A stretch of DNA of 63,024 nucleotides from the NCBI GenBank assembly GCA_049965775.1, contig JBMFVX010000001.1:1-63024 (forward strand), read 5' to 3'. Every line of letters begins with the position of its first letter. Position 1 is the stretch's first letter. Source of the stretch: JABEVB01 sp049965775 (lineage in GTDB: Bacteria; Planctomycetota; Phycisphaerae; WQYP01). A program made the position numbers and the translations under genes. The notes under the pieces were generated by a model. It was not told the origin of the DNA. It was given only the letters and a program-made list of their open reading frames with translations, and made no database searches. Of the stretch, positions 16,908-26,179 are shown one piece after another.

Positions 16908-17624
16908 TTACATGCGGTGAATGAGCATGAGCAAGGCTAAAATGAACGAAATAAGCGCCATCGCAAAGGCGCTGTTCACCATCCAAGTGTTGCGAATACG
17001 CGATTTTTCAACCCATTCCTGCATTTGCATGGCCGAGGTTGCGTAGCCGTCGCGAACCTGCTGGAGGCAGTCTACAGCGCTGTTGTTGGCCGCCTGCAAC
17101 CGATCAATCATAATCGAGAAGCGATTAAACGCCTCGACGAGTTGGCGGTCTATCTCGTTGCCGGTTTCGATTTGCTCGCGTATGGCCTGCAACATCTTGC
17201 TGTAGTCTTTGCCTGATGCGGTTACAGAGCTGATACTGTCGCTGATTTTTCGCTGCTGCTCGGCATGCAGGGCCAGCCGTTCGTTAATAACCTGCAGCAG
17301 TTCTGACTGCATTTTGCTGGTTTGGGGCAATGCATCCACGGCATGCGGCAGGGTGCCCAAACGGGCCATGAGTTCTTCCTGACGGCGGGCCTGGCCGTCG
17401 AGCGAGTTTCGCAGGTCCTGTACGGTTTCCAGCAGAGCGCTGTAACTTTGCTGAAGTTTGTAGCTGCTGGGTTCGGGCATAATGCCATTGGGGCCAACGC
17501 GGCTGAGTATATGCCGATCGGGGCCGTCGGTGCCGGTGGCGCCCAATTCCTCAAAGGTCTGGTAATCAACAACTGTTGGCTTCTGCGACCGAAACAGCGA
17601 CGTTAATTTATCCATCAAAGTCAT
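16908..17624 (-). CDS. Tail-anchored coiled-coil membrane protein, unknown function
   Basis: 238 residues. The N-terminal 60 residues are soluble and probably loosely ordered. Residues about 65-205 are predicted to form long helices or coiled coil, rich in Gln, Glu and Leu. A single transmembrane helix (about 213-235) ends the protein with a short tail. This resembles methyl-accepting or PspA/tail-anchor architectures without their motifs. ATG 17624 is chosen over 17651 because GAAGG is correctly spaced before it. It follows hrpB on the opposite side with 114 bases between, same strand. Function unknown. Confidence 0.75.
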   Translation of the reverse strand: MTLMDKLTSLFRSQKPTVVDYQTFEELGATGTDGPDRHILSRVGPNGIMPEPSSYKLQQSYSALLETVQDLRNSLDGQARRQEELMARLGTLPHAVDALPQTSKMQSELLQVINERLALHAEQQRKISDSISSVTASGKDYSKMLQAIREQIETGNEIDRQLVEAFNRFSIMIDRLQAANNSAVDCLQQVRDGYATSAMQMQEWVEKSRIRNTWMVNSAFAMALISFILALLMLIHRM

Positions 17625-17738
17625 GTTTGCACCTTCGCCTTTCATAGCCATCTATTATACCAACGATTGCCGCCAGAGGTGAATTGCAAGATTCTGGGTG
17701 GCTTGCGATAAAATGGTCGTTATTTTGCCAAAAAGCAG

Positions 17739-20339
17739 CTATTTTTTGCGGGGGGCGGGGATTGCCTGTTCGCGGGCCTTTCGGGCGGATACTACTGCAG
17801 CGGCGGTTGCCGGCTCGTCGGGCCAGTAGTGCCTGGGGTAGCGGGCCTTGAGGTCTTTGCGCACCATATAGTACCCGGTTTGCCAGAAGCTTTTGAGGTC
17901 GCTGGTAACCTGTACCGGCCTGCCGTTTGGCCCCAGCAGGTGCAGCAGCAGCGGTACGCGGCCACCGCCGATGCGGGGTGTGTCGGCAAGGCCAAAAAAC
18001 TCCTGTAACTTGGCGGCCAGTATGGGCGGGCCGCTGGAGTCATAGGTAATAGCTGCGTGATGGCCGCTGGGAAGTTGCAACGACTCAGGCAGGACGGTGG
18101 CAACGGTGCGTTGTTGCGCCGGGCTTAGTGCATGCCAAAGGGTTGAATGCCAATCGAATGATTCCAGATCGCGACGGCTTCGTGCCTGCAGCCATAGGGG
18201 GGCGGCAAGTTCCTGTAGAAAGGCCTCGTCAAAAATCGGCAGTTTAAGCTCTGGCAGGGCGGTGTGGGCGTAATTCAAACGTTGTAGCAAAGGGCCGGCG
18301 CCTGGGTTCGCCAGCACAATCTCCCGCAGTTTGCCATGGAACTGTTCCTGCATCAGACGGGCTGATTGATCGGGCGGTGCCTCGCCCGGCGCTTCATACA
18401 TAATCAATTCGCCATAACAGCTTTGGCGCAGGCCCAGCACGCGCTGGTTGGCCTGATCCCAGGTGGCAAGTTGCCGCTCTTGATATACCGGCGAGTCGGT
18501 AAGCCATTCAGGTTGTATAGCGCTGGCCATTCGCACTTGGCCTTCGCCGCGGGGCTTATTGGGGTCAAAAGTGACATCTACTGCAATAAAAAACTCCGGT
18601 CGCAGCACACCCGATTGGGGCCCAAGTACCACGCCGCGGCCGCCAACCATAGCGGCACGTTTGGGGTCGTGGGTTCGTCGGCGGCAAACACGATCAGGAA
18701 ATGCCGCCAGAAGCAGACGAAGCAGTGCTTCTCTCCTGGTTGGGCCGGCGGGAGCATCAGGCGCAGCGGGCTTGCCCAGCAGGTTTACAAGTTGCTCGGC
18801 GGTGCGGGCAATGCGTTCTATGGCGTGGGTATCTGAATTGGCAAAGCGATTGTGCCGCTGACCCCGCAGAGTGGTCTCGAGCCATTCAAAGCGGATGAGC
18901 ACGTCAGAATCTTCATGGCCGGTGGGCGTAAAGGTGCCACCGGGGGCAAAGTCGCGCTCGCCAAGCATGGCGGCCAGCAAAGCTGCCGGGCGTGCCAGCC
19001 CGATGCGGTTGGCTTGATGCAGCATGCAGGCCAGTCGCGGATGCAGCGGCAGCGCCGCAATGGTTTTGCCCAGCGCGGTAAGAGAGAGGGCACTTGCGCC
19101 AGGGGTGCTCGTGGGGCTGGTGTGCTGCAAGGCCCCAAGCATCACAAGCAGATCTATTGCGGCGTCTATGGCGTGTGTGGGCGGGGGCGTGAGCCAATCA
19201 AAACTGCTGGGGCCTTTGGCATCCCACCAAAACAGGTCGAGTACGGTGGGAGCCATATCTATGCGGGTAATCTCGGGCGGGTCGAAGGGGGCAAGGAAGC
19301 GGTCTTCCTGCCGTGACCATAGCCTTACGCATTGCCCCGGCGCTGTACGGCCGGCGCGGCCCGCTCGCTGCTGCGCCGAGGCTTTGCTGATGCGAACAAG
19401 TTTAAGGCTGTCCATGCCGCGTGCAGCGTCGTAACCGGCGCGGCGCACCAGACCGCTGTCTATGACGGTTGTGATGCCGTCAATGGTTAACGATGTTTCG
19501 GCGATGTTGGTTGCCAAAATAACCCGCGCGTGGCTGCCGGGGGCAAGCGCCTTTATTTGGGCGGCCAGCGGCAGTGAGCCATGGAGCGGCAGCAGCGGTA
19601 TACCTGCAGCGGCGGCCCAATCTGCCATGGCGCGGCGGCAGCGTTCAATTTCGCCAACGCCCGGCAAGAAAACAAGAATGCCGCCAGATTGTGCGGCGGT
19701 GCCCCCGCTATAGGTTTTCTGTACCTGCTGGGCAACCTGTGCTTCGAGCGGAAGTTTGGCATCAACGGCGTGGGTAATGTCTACCGGAAACATTCGACCC
19801 GGTGCGGTGATGGAGGGGCAATTGCCCAAATAAGCGGTGACCGGTTCAACATCAAGCGTTGCCGACATGACAATAATGAGCAGGTCAGGGCGAATGGTCT
19901 GCTGGATTTGTTTAAGCAGGGCCAGCGCCAGGTCGCTATGTACGCTGCGTTCATGAAACTCATCGAGCACGACCGCGCCTACGCCGGGCAGAAATGGATC
20001 GGCGAGCAACTGCCGATTGAGCACGCCTTCGGTCATGACGGTGAGCCGGGTGTTTGGGCCGCAGCGTTTTTCGAGCCGCATGATGTAGCCGACGTGCTCG
20101 CCCAGTTGCCAGTTATTTTCCTGAGCAATTCGCTGGGCGACAGCGCGGGTGGCGACGCGCCTGGGCTGGAGCATGAGGAGTTTAAAGTTCTCGGTGGTAA
20201 GCAGGTTGCTTTTAACAATCGCCGGAGCCACGCGTGTGGTTTTACCCGCGCCGGGCTGCGCTGTAAGCACCAGCGATCGCGTGCCGCGCAACTGGGCAAT
20301 AATATCAGGTATGACGGCATCAATGGGTAGGATTTGCAT
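17739..20339 (-). CDS. hrpB: ATP-dependent RNA helicase HrpB
   Basis: DEAH-box-type RNA helicase of the HrpB family, 866 residues. Walker A GAGKT sits at about 30-34. The Walker B/DEAH-equivalent DEFHERS, a SAT motif (VMSATLD) and QRAGRAGRTAPGQC (motif VI) follow. The helicase-associated and HrpB-specific C-terminal regions complete the typical length. The start at ATG 20339 gives the family N-terminus MQILPIDAVI; the frame is open to 20549, but that would overlap the upstream gene. The role in bacteria is poorly defined (RNA metabolism). It sits 74 bases after the glycosyltransferase stop, same strand. Confidence 0.93.
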   Translation of the reverse strand: MQILPIDAVIPDIIAQLRGTRSLVLTAQPGAGKTTRVAPAIVKSNLLTTENFKLLMLQPRRVATRAVAQRIAQENNWQLGEHVGYIMRLEKRCGPNTRLTVMTEGVLNRQLLADPFLPGVGAVVLDEFHERSVHSDLALALLKQIQQTIRPDLLIIVMSATLDVEPVTAYLGNCPSITAPGRMFPVDITHAVDAKLPLEAQVAQQVQKTYSGGTAAQSGGILVFLPGVGEIERCRRAMADWAAAAGIPLLPLHGSLPLAAQIKALAPGSHARVILATNIAETSLTIDGITTVIDSGLVRRAGYDAARGMDSLKLVRISKASAQQRAGRAGRTAPGQCVRLWSRQEDRFLAPFDPPEITRIDMAPTVLDLFWWDAKGPSSFDWLTPPPTHAIDAAIDLLVMLGALQHTSPTSTPGASALSLTALGKTIAALPLHPRLACMLHQANRIGLARPAALLAAMLGERDFAPGGTFTPTGHEDSDVLIRFEWLETTLRGQRHNRFANSDTHAIERIARTAEQLVNLLGKPAAPDAPAGPTRREALLRLLLAAFPDRVCRRRTHDPKRAAMVGGRGVVLGPQSGVLRPEFFIAVDVTFDPNKPRGEGQVRMASAIQPEWLTDSPVYQERQLATWDQANQRVLGLRQSCYGELIMYEAPGEAPPDQSARLMQEQFHGKLREIVLANPGAGPLLQRLNYAHTALPELKLPIFDEAFLQELAAPLWLQARSRRDLESFDWHSTLWHALSPAQQRTVATVLPESLQLPSGHHAAITYDSSGPPILAAKLQEFFGLADTPRIGGGRVPLLLHLLGPNGRPVQVTSDLKSFWQTGYYMVRKDLKARYPRHYWPDEPATAAAVVSARKAREQAIPAPRKK

Positions 20340-20413
20340 ATCGGCGATTTTACCCGCAGATGGGCTTGTGCAAACCATGAGAATGCTATTAAGGCTGCCG
20401 GAGAGCCTGGCGC

Positions 20414-21643
20414 TTAGGCTGTCGCCACCGTCGGCGGGGCCGACAGGACTGCCACCGGCTCTTGTGGGTGATGCAGGAGTTGCTCGTAGACGGAGCGGTA
20501 GCGGTCGGCCATGGCGGTGGGGGAAAAATAGGCGAGGGCATGCTCGCAAGCATTGGCGGCCAGTTTTTGTGGGGTGAGCAGAGGTGGCTCGCCGGCTGCG
20601 AGCGCGGCGGCTGTGGCTGCTGGTGTACGGGCTGGCTCAAGCAGGTCGAGCAGAGCGGCGGCTATTTGCTTGGGATCGTTGGGCGGGGCCAGCAACGCGG
20701 TATGGTTGTGCCGAAGGATTTCGCGATTGGCGGAGGTGTTGGTTGCGGCGATCGGCTTGGCCGCAGCCATGGCCCGCAGCAACGAGCCTGCAGGCGCCGG
20801 TGAGTCGGGGGTGAACAAAAAAGCATCGGCGGCGGGCAGCAGGCTCTCGACGGGCAGGTCTTCGGGAGTCTGGACAAACATCTCCGGCTTGTGGCTGGTG
20901 CGAATAAAATCGGCGAGCCGCCTGTCGGCAGCTTGATGCGGTTTGTCGGTGATGGCGCTGGGGTGAATGAGGCAGGTGATGTTGGGTAAAACATGTTGAA
21001 CAATGGCTGCGGCCCAGCAGGCGATATCGTGGCGATACGCAGAGCCGGGGCTTCCTCCCAAAAGAATCAGCGGACCGGCCTCGGATGGAATGTCGAGCAT
21101 GGCCTTCAGAGATGCCGCGTCGGGCGGCTGCAACGGAGCGACTGGTGAGGGTTGAGGAATTGCCGGCGGCAGGTGAATAGCCTGGTGGGCTGGGCTAAAG
21201 CGAGCGGCAAGGGCCGCGGTTTGGCGGCGGCTTTGGCCGACAAAGAGCCATCGCGGTTGACGCTTTAATGCAATATTGATGGGGTTTAGAAGGCCTTGGG
21301 GCGGCAAAGTCGGCAGGGTTGCGATGCAGCCGCCGGGAGGGTGGTAGGCTAAAGCGCCCATAGAGGCAAGGCCGCCGGTGCCCCATAGCTGCACATGCGT
21401 GGGGGCAAAGTCGTGGGTTATGCGCGCAATAAAGCGCCAGGCCGAGACATCCAAACAGCCGGAACAGCGATGGTGGCTTATGACGGCCGGGGGTAGCCCT
21501 GCGATAACCGCCGCAGTTACCAACGAACTGTGGCCCAGCGCAACGACGCTTTGTTCGCTCTGCGGCAGCAGGGCGACAAGCGCAGCGACATCGGCGAGCG
21601 ATTCGTCGGGCGTTGAGGGGTCTATGATGTGCATAATGCGCAT
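20414..21643 (-). CDS. Glycosyltransferase, GT-B fold (family 4-like)
   Basis: About 409 residues with the two-domain layout of GT-B enzymes. The N-terminal part begins MRIMHIIDPSTPDESL. In the C-terminal half, a loop like AAADAFLFTPD...PAPAGSLLRAMAAAKP resembles the EX7E donor-site region, although the first glutamate is not conserved. The segment AATNTSANREILRHN supports family 4. Donor and acceptor are unknown; cell-surface polysaccharide is a general possibility. ATG 21643 is preferred to the longer open frame that would run into pyrK; the pyrK stop is at 21663, only 19 bases upstream, so the two are likely cotranscribed. Confidence 0.75.
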   Translation of the reverse strand: MRIMHIIDPSTPDESLADVAALVALLPQSEQSVVALGHSSLVTAAVIAGLPPAVISHHRCSGCLDVSAWRFIARITHDFAPTHVQLWGTGGLASMGALAYHPPGGCIATLPTLPPQGLLNPINIALKRQPRWLFVGQSRRQTAALAARFSPAHQAIHLPPAIPQPSPVAPLQPPDAASLKAMLDIPSEAGPLILLGGSPGSAYRHDIACWAAAIVQHVLPNITCLIHPSAITDKPHQAADRRLADFIRTSHKPEMFVQTPEDLPVESLLPAADAFLFTPDSPAPAGSLLRAMAAAKPIAATNTSANREILRHNHTALLAPPNDPKQIAAALLDLLEPARTPAATAAALAAGEPPLLTPQKLAANACEHALAYFSPTAMADRYRSVYEQLLHHPQEPVAVLSAPPTVATA

Positions 21644-21662
21644 AGCGGTCAGCCTTGCGTGT

Positions 21663-22742
21663 TTACCAGAGAATATCGGAGGCGTTAAATACCGGCCCAT
21701 CGGTACAGGTGAGTTTGTATACCCAATCGGCAGCTCCAGCAGGCTTATATTTAATAACACAACTTTGACATGTTCCCATGCCGCAGGCCATGGGTTGCTC
21801 GAGCGATACCATGCAGGGCACATGGTGCCGTTGGGCTACGCCGGCAGTGGCTTTCATCATGGGCGTAGGCCCGCAGCAGAAAACGACCGTTCCGGCGCGT
21901 ACGGCCGGGACGGCGGCCGCAAGGTATAGATCGAGTGCGGCCGTTACAAAGCCGCGCATGCCCAGCGAGCCGTCATCGGTGGTGATAGCGGTGGGGATGT
22001 TGCAGTGGGCAAACTCGGTGCAGCACAGGTTGGGCGTGCCCACCGGGCTGGGCTGGCTGTTGGCCTGGAGGGCCAGGGGTAGCAGGTTGCGGCGCTGAGC
22101 GCCGACAAAAGCTACCGATGCGATTTTTTGGTGGGCGAGTTTTTCGGCAAGGTAAAGCATCGGGGGGATGCCCACACCTCCACCGACAAGCACCGCATTG
22201 GTAAGGGTTTGCGGAAGCGCAAAGCCGCGGCCGAGCGGTCCAAGCAGCGAAATGCTTTCGCCGGGTTCCAGCGCTTCAAGCTCGCGGGTGCCTTTGCCGA
22301 TTACGCGGTGGATGATATCAATTTCGGCTGTGGCCGGAGCAGTATCGGATGCAGGCAGGTCGCGGCGCTGGGCGATGGAGAATGGTCTGCGGAGATACGG
22401 ACGATTGGCCAGCAGGTATTCATCATGAAATTTGAGCGGCCGGCCGATGATGGGCCATTCAAACTCGACCTGCTTGGAGATTTGCGTGGGGTTGTAGCGC
22501 TCGCCCGAAACAGCCGGGTCGGGGTCGAGGCTGGGTGCACATAAAAGCTGTACAAACTGGCCGGGTTCGCTTGCGGGAAAGTCAGGTACCTGCAGTGTCA
22601 GGCGGTAGTGCTCGTGACAGATTGAGGTGTTGGCGCGAATCAGCGCAACGTAATGCCCACGGGTTGGTGGTTTTGGTGGTGCGGCGGTGGCAGTGCTCAC
22701 AGTGGTGGTGCTCCGGATCATACAACTACGCGAAATCAGCAT
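21663..22742 (-). CDS. pyrK: Dihydroorotate dehydrogenase electron-transfer subunit
   Basis: Iron-sulfur flavoprotein that passes electrons between the PyrD subunit and NAD. The FAD-binding barrel has YLRRPFSIA (about residue 115), and the NAD-binding domain has LVGGGVGIPPMLYLAEKL. The C-terminal [2Fe-2S] cluster motif CGMGTCQSC plus the later Cys in LTCTDGPVF give the four ligands. The family usually has about 250-290 residues; this one is longer because of an N-terminal lead of about 30 residues and an insertion around 85. Start undecided: ATG 22742 or ATG 22721, neither with a good ribosome-binding site. No pyrD gene is adjacent. Confidence 0.88.
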   Translation of the reverse strand: MLISRSCMIRSTTTVSTATAAPPKPPTRGHYVALIRANTSICHEHYRLTLQVPDFPASEPGQFVQLLCAPSLDPDPAVSGERYNPTQISKQVEFEWPIIGRPLKFHDEYLLANRPYLRRPFSIAQRRDLPASDTAPATAEIDIIHRVIGKGTRELEALEPGESISLLGPLGRGFALPQTLTNAVLVGGGVGIPPMLYLAEKLAHQKIASVAFVGAQRRNLLPLALQANSQPSPVGTPNLCCTEFAHCNIPTAITTDDGSLGMRGFVTAALDLYLAAAVPAVRAGTVVFCCGPTPMMKATAGVAQRHHVPCMVSLEQPMACGMGTCQSCVIKYKPAGAADWVYKLTCTDGPVFNASDILW

Positions 22743-22826
22743 ACCGCAGGTGCCCGCGGGCGGCCATCGGTTGAGTATTTAATAAGGTGATATTGTAACC
22801 TGGCGCCCTGCCTCATTTGACAGGCG

Positions 22827-23825
22827 TTAGCGTCCAATGACGGCCATGCCGGAGGGTGGGTAACGCTCGCCGGCGAAGCAGCCTTTGGGGGCGGCCGCAT
22901 TAATGGCCTGCAAATCCGCCGGGGAAAGCGCAACATTGATCGCCTGAATATTTTCGTCGAGGTATTTGCGGCGCTTGGTGCCGGGAATGGGGACTATATC
23001 GTTGCTTTGCGCCAGCACCCAGGCCAGCGCAAGTTGAGCGGGCGTGCAGCGTTTTTGGGCTGCAAACTCTTTTACTTTTGTTACAAGTTCAAGATTTTTC
23101 TGGAAGTTGTCGCCTTGAAAGCGAGGATGATTGCGCCGTACGTCATCCGGTGCAAGGTCTTCGATCCGTCGAATTTGACCGGTTAAAAAGCCTCGTCCCA
23201 GCGGGCTGTAGGGCACAAAGCCGACGCCGAGTTCGCGGCATGTTTGCAGAAGGCCATCTTCTGGATCGCGTGACCAAAGCGAGTACTCGCTCTGAACGGC
23301 GGTAATGGGGTGTACCGCGTCGGCCCGTCGCAGGGTGGCTACGGCAGGTTCGGAAAGGCCGAGAAACCGCACCTTGCCCTGCCTTACCAGCTCGGCCATG
23401 ACGCCGACGGTGTCTTCAATGGGCACGGTGGTGTCAATGCGATGCTGATAGTAAAGGTCTATCGTGTCAACACCGAGGCGCTGCAGGCTGCCTTCGCAGC
23501 TTTGGCGCACATACTCGGGCTTGCCACAGATGCTGCGGTCTTTGGGGTCGGCCCCGCGGACAATGCCAAACTTGGTGGCGATGACTACCTGGCTGCGGTT
23601 ACCGCCGGCCCATTCGCGTACGGCTTTACCGACCAGCCGTTCGTTGGTTTGCGGGCCGTACATGTCGGCGGTGTCCAGGAAGGTAATGCCCGAGTAAAGG
23701 GCGTGGTGAATGGTGGCAATGGATTCGACCTCATCCCGACCGCCGTAAAAGTCGGACATGCCCATACATCCCAAACCTAGGGCGGAGACGGTTAATTTGG
23801 CACGGCCGAGTTGTCGCGTTTGCAT
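22827..23825 (-). CDS. Aldo/keto reductase
   Basis: NADPH-dependent oxidoreductase with the (beta/alpha)8 AKR fold, 332 residues. The catalytic tetrad is recognisable: Asp and Tyr in DTADMYGPQTNE, Lys in VIATKFGIV and His in YYQHRID. The C-terminal VPIPGTKRRKYLDEN motif is the cofactor-phosphate site. It belongs to the YajO/AKR13-like group that acts on varied aldehydes. ATG 23825 is supported by AAAGGAG nine bases ahead. It stands alone; the 84 bases to pyrK are too short for much regulation, so partial cotranscription is possible. Confidence 0.92.
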   Translation of the reverse strand: MQTRQLGRAKLTVSALGLGCMGMSDFYGGRDEVESIATIHHALYSGITFLDTADMYGPQTNERLVGKAVREWAGGNRSQVVIATKFGIVRGADPKDRSICGKPEYVRQSCEGSLQRLGVDTIDLYYQHRIDTTVPIEDTVGVMAELVRQGKVRFLGLSEPAVATLRRADAVHPITAVQSEYSLWSRDPEDGLLQTCRELGVGFVPYSPLGRGFLTGQIRRIEDLAPDDVRRNHPRFQGDNFQKNLELVTKVKEFAAQKRCTPAQLALAWVLAQSNDIVPIPGTKRRKYLDENIQAINVALSPADLQAINAAAPKGCFAGERYPPSGMAVIGR

Positions 23826-24047
23826 TGTTGGTGCTCCTTTCAGGTGCATGATAATGGTTGGCAGACGGAATTAAAAACGCTGAGCAGTCGGGAAAAGATG
23901 TTTCGGAGCAAATGTGAGTCGCGAGCATGTGGCGCGAGTATTCTTGTCTGCCGGACGAGGCGCTGCGCGACCCGGGGGCGAGCGCGGACGTGGTGGATAT
24001 TGGTTTTAGTTTTGGGCGTTGCAATTGAGCTTGTTGCGCTGCCGCGA

Positions 24048-25316
24048 CTACAGCTTCATATATAGCACCGCCAGCACCGTCGTTACAACCGCCAACGGCA
24101 AACCGACTTTCAGGTACTCGCTGTACCCCAGACGCACATTCAGCGGTTCGCTTTGTTCCGCGACGATCAAATTGGCGATGGACCCCAGAAGCGTCAAATT
24201 GCCCGCAAACGTGCTCACCACCGCCAACAGGTACCAACTCGATGTCGCGTGCAGCGCAATCGCGGGCTTGAGCAGCAGCACCGCCGGCACATTGCTGACA
24301 ATATTCGACAGCACCAGCGTGGCGCCTGCCAGCGGCGCATGATGCTGCAGGTTAACACCTGCCTGAGCCAAAGCGTGCAGTGCCGGTTTGAGCAGTTGAT
24401 GCTTCTCGGCATCGGCAATGACAATAAACAGCCCTACAAACAGCAGAATCAGGTTCCAGTCCACCAGGGCAAATAAATCACGCGGACGCGTTTTGCGTGA
24501 AATCAGCACCAACCCGGCCGCAGCCATTGCCGCAACCGGCCGCGAAATATGCAGCCACGGCCGCGCGACCATGGCCACGAGCAAAGCGGCCATGATGGCG
24601 AGCGTTTTGCCCACCAGGCTCCAGACCACGGCCGGCTCCGGCGGCAGCGCCAGCTGTTGGGAATTGTCGGCGATAAAAATGCCCCGCCGATAAATAAGCG
24701 CAACGGCCAGTACATTAAGTACAAGGCATCCGGCGACCAATGGTGCAATAAAAACGGTGTAATGCCAAAAAGAAAGCTCGCCCGCCTGCCCTATAAGCAT
24801 GTTTTGAGGGTTGCCGATGAGCGTGGCGGCAGAGCCGATGTTCGAGCCGGTGGCCAGCGCCATGAGGTAGGGTACCGGGTCCTTTTTTGCGCTTTGTAAC
24901 GCGCCAATAAGCACTGGCGTGAATATCAGTACGACAACATCGTTGGCAAACAATGCCGAGAGCACAGCGGCCGCAAAAACAATCATCGCCAGCAGCGTCC
25001 AGGGGCGGCGCGCAATGCTGACGACCCTGCACACCACCCAGGCGTAAAATCCCGCCAGCCGAAGCTGTGCGGAAATGACCATCAGGCTGCCGAGCAGCAC
25101 GAGCGTGGAAAAATCCACCGATTGCATGGCCTGCTGAAAACTCAAGCGATGAAACGCCAGCACCGCAACCGCACCCAAAAGCGCAATGCTGGAGCGATCC
25201 AGATGCGTGTAAGGAATGCTGCCGAGCGCCAGCCCGATGTAGGTTAGCGCGAAAATGACCAAGTCCGGCGAAAGGCCGTTAGGCGACGTAACGACGGCGA
25301 GAAGCATACCTAGCAC
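24048..25316 (-). CDS. SLC13/ArsB-type anion or citrate permease
   Basis: A 422-residue polytopic protein with about 11-12 hydrophobic segments. The internal repeat and the GSNIGSAATLIGNPQN motif are diagnostic of the ion-transporter superfamily (ArsB, NhaD, DASS). The second-half motif ANIVSNVPAVLLL-like stretch is present (LSNIVSNVPAVLLL). Substrate unclear: dicarboxylate, sulfate, arsenite or sodium/proton exchange are all represented in the superfamily. GTG 25316 overlaps the stop of the upstream gene by one base (TAGTG), so the two are translationally coupled. Confidence 0.85.
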   Translation of the reverse strand: MLGMLLAVVTSPNGLSPDLVIFALTYIGLALGSIPYTHLDRSSIALLGAVAVLAFHRLSFQQAMQSVDFSTLVLLGSLMVISAQLRLAGFYAWVVCRVVSIARRPWTLLAMIVFAAAVLSALFANDVVVLIFTPVLIGALQSAKKDPVPYLMALATGSNIGSAATLIGNPQNMLIGQAGELSFWHYTVFIAPLVAGCLVLNVLAVALIYRRGIFIADNSQQLALPPEPAVVWSLVGKTLAIMAALLVAMVARPWLHISRPVAAMAAAGLVLISRKTRPRDLFALVDWNLILLFVGLFIVIADAEKHQLLKPALHALAQAGVNLQHHAPLAGATLVLSNIVSNVPAVLLLKPAIALHATSSWYLLAVVSTFAGNLTLLGSIANLIVAEQSEPLNVRLGYSEYLKVGLPLAVVTTVLAVLYMKL

Positions 25317-26152
25317 TATTTGTTGCCACCCAGCAAATTGTGCAGGGCACTGCCCACGCCCTTATTAAGTTGTTGCGTTGCCTGGCTGGCGGCCGCCTTG
25401 ACGCCGCTGATGGTGCCTTGTGCCCCCTGCGTAAGCATTTTGCTCGCATCCGAAAGGCCCGAACGAAAGGCTGCGGGCAGACGGGGGTCTTTAGCAACCG
25501 ACTGGGCGATTTGCCCAAGCACCTGGCTGATAACGTCGGCAATCTTCATGGGCCGACCGTTCGGATTGGTTGGATTTGCAATTTCAATCTTCGGAATTGG
25601 AATTGAAAGGGTCGTCGGCTTGATGCCCGGCAAGCCTTCCAGCGTTACGCTGACCAGGGTATTCGTAAGAACGATGTCATTGATTTTAAGTGATTTGCCC
25701 GATGATGACGACGCGCTGCTCGGCTGGGCGCCGGCGGTGGTCTTCGGCTGGGCCTGCAGATTGTTCATCACCTGCTGCAGATTGCTGCTGGTCCCTTTTT
25801 GATCAATATATACTTTAAGATCGTTGATTTTGATGCTCGGCACCACAATGGTGCTGCTCAGCAGCGAGCCGGTATTTACATGAACGCCGCAGTAACCCAG
25901 CGATAGTAGTTGCGGGTCTGCATAACCTGATGGGCTGGCAATGGTAAGGTTGCCAAGGCCGAGTTTGCCATTGAGTATGCTAAGGGATGCGTCGCCCAAT
26001 GTTACCTGCGTTTGCGTGGCTTTGGCGCCCTCAACGGCGACAGCTTTACGAATGATGCCATCAATTGAAAACAGGAGAATCACAATCACCACCAAAACCA
26101 GCAGAATGATCACGCCCAAAGTGCGACGGATACTTTTTCCTAACGAGCCAGC
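25316..26152 (-). CDS. AsmA-like membrane-anchored protein
   Basis: One N-terminal transmembrane helix (about 10-35) is followed by a periplasmic region. Repeated beta-type stretches include GNLTIASPSGYADPQLLSLG and SIKINDLKVYIDQKG, resembling the AsmA/DUF748 superfamily, which builds lipid-transport or envelope-maintenance bridges. A Ser-rich linker occurs around 150-165, and the C-terminal 80 residues are Ala/Gln-rich and helical. ATG 26152 with GGAG ahead is favoured over 26179. Coupled by a one-base overlap to the downstream permease, an unusual partnership. Assignment to the superfamily is by general pattern only. Confidence 0.65.
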   Translation of the reverse strand, partial: AGSLGKSIRRTLGVIILLVLVVIVILLFSIDGIIRKAVAVEGAKATQTQVTLGDASLSILNGKLGLGNLTIASPSGYADPQLLSLGYCGVHVNTGSLLSSTIVVPSIKINDLKVYIDQKGTSSNLQQVMNNLQAQPKTTAGAQPSSASSSSGKSLKINDIVLTNTLVSVTLEGLPGIKPTTLSIPIPKIEIANPTNPNGRPMKIADVISQVLGQIAQSVAKDPRLPAAFRSGLSDASKMLTQGAQGTISGVKAAASQATQQLNKGVGSALHNLLGGNK

Positions 26153-26179
26153 CATAGCAATGTCTCCAAAAAGTGCCAA

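Noticed and set aside
19581..20330. 249-codon plus-strand frame
   Set aside because: Antisense to hrpB, which has all helicase motifs.
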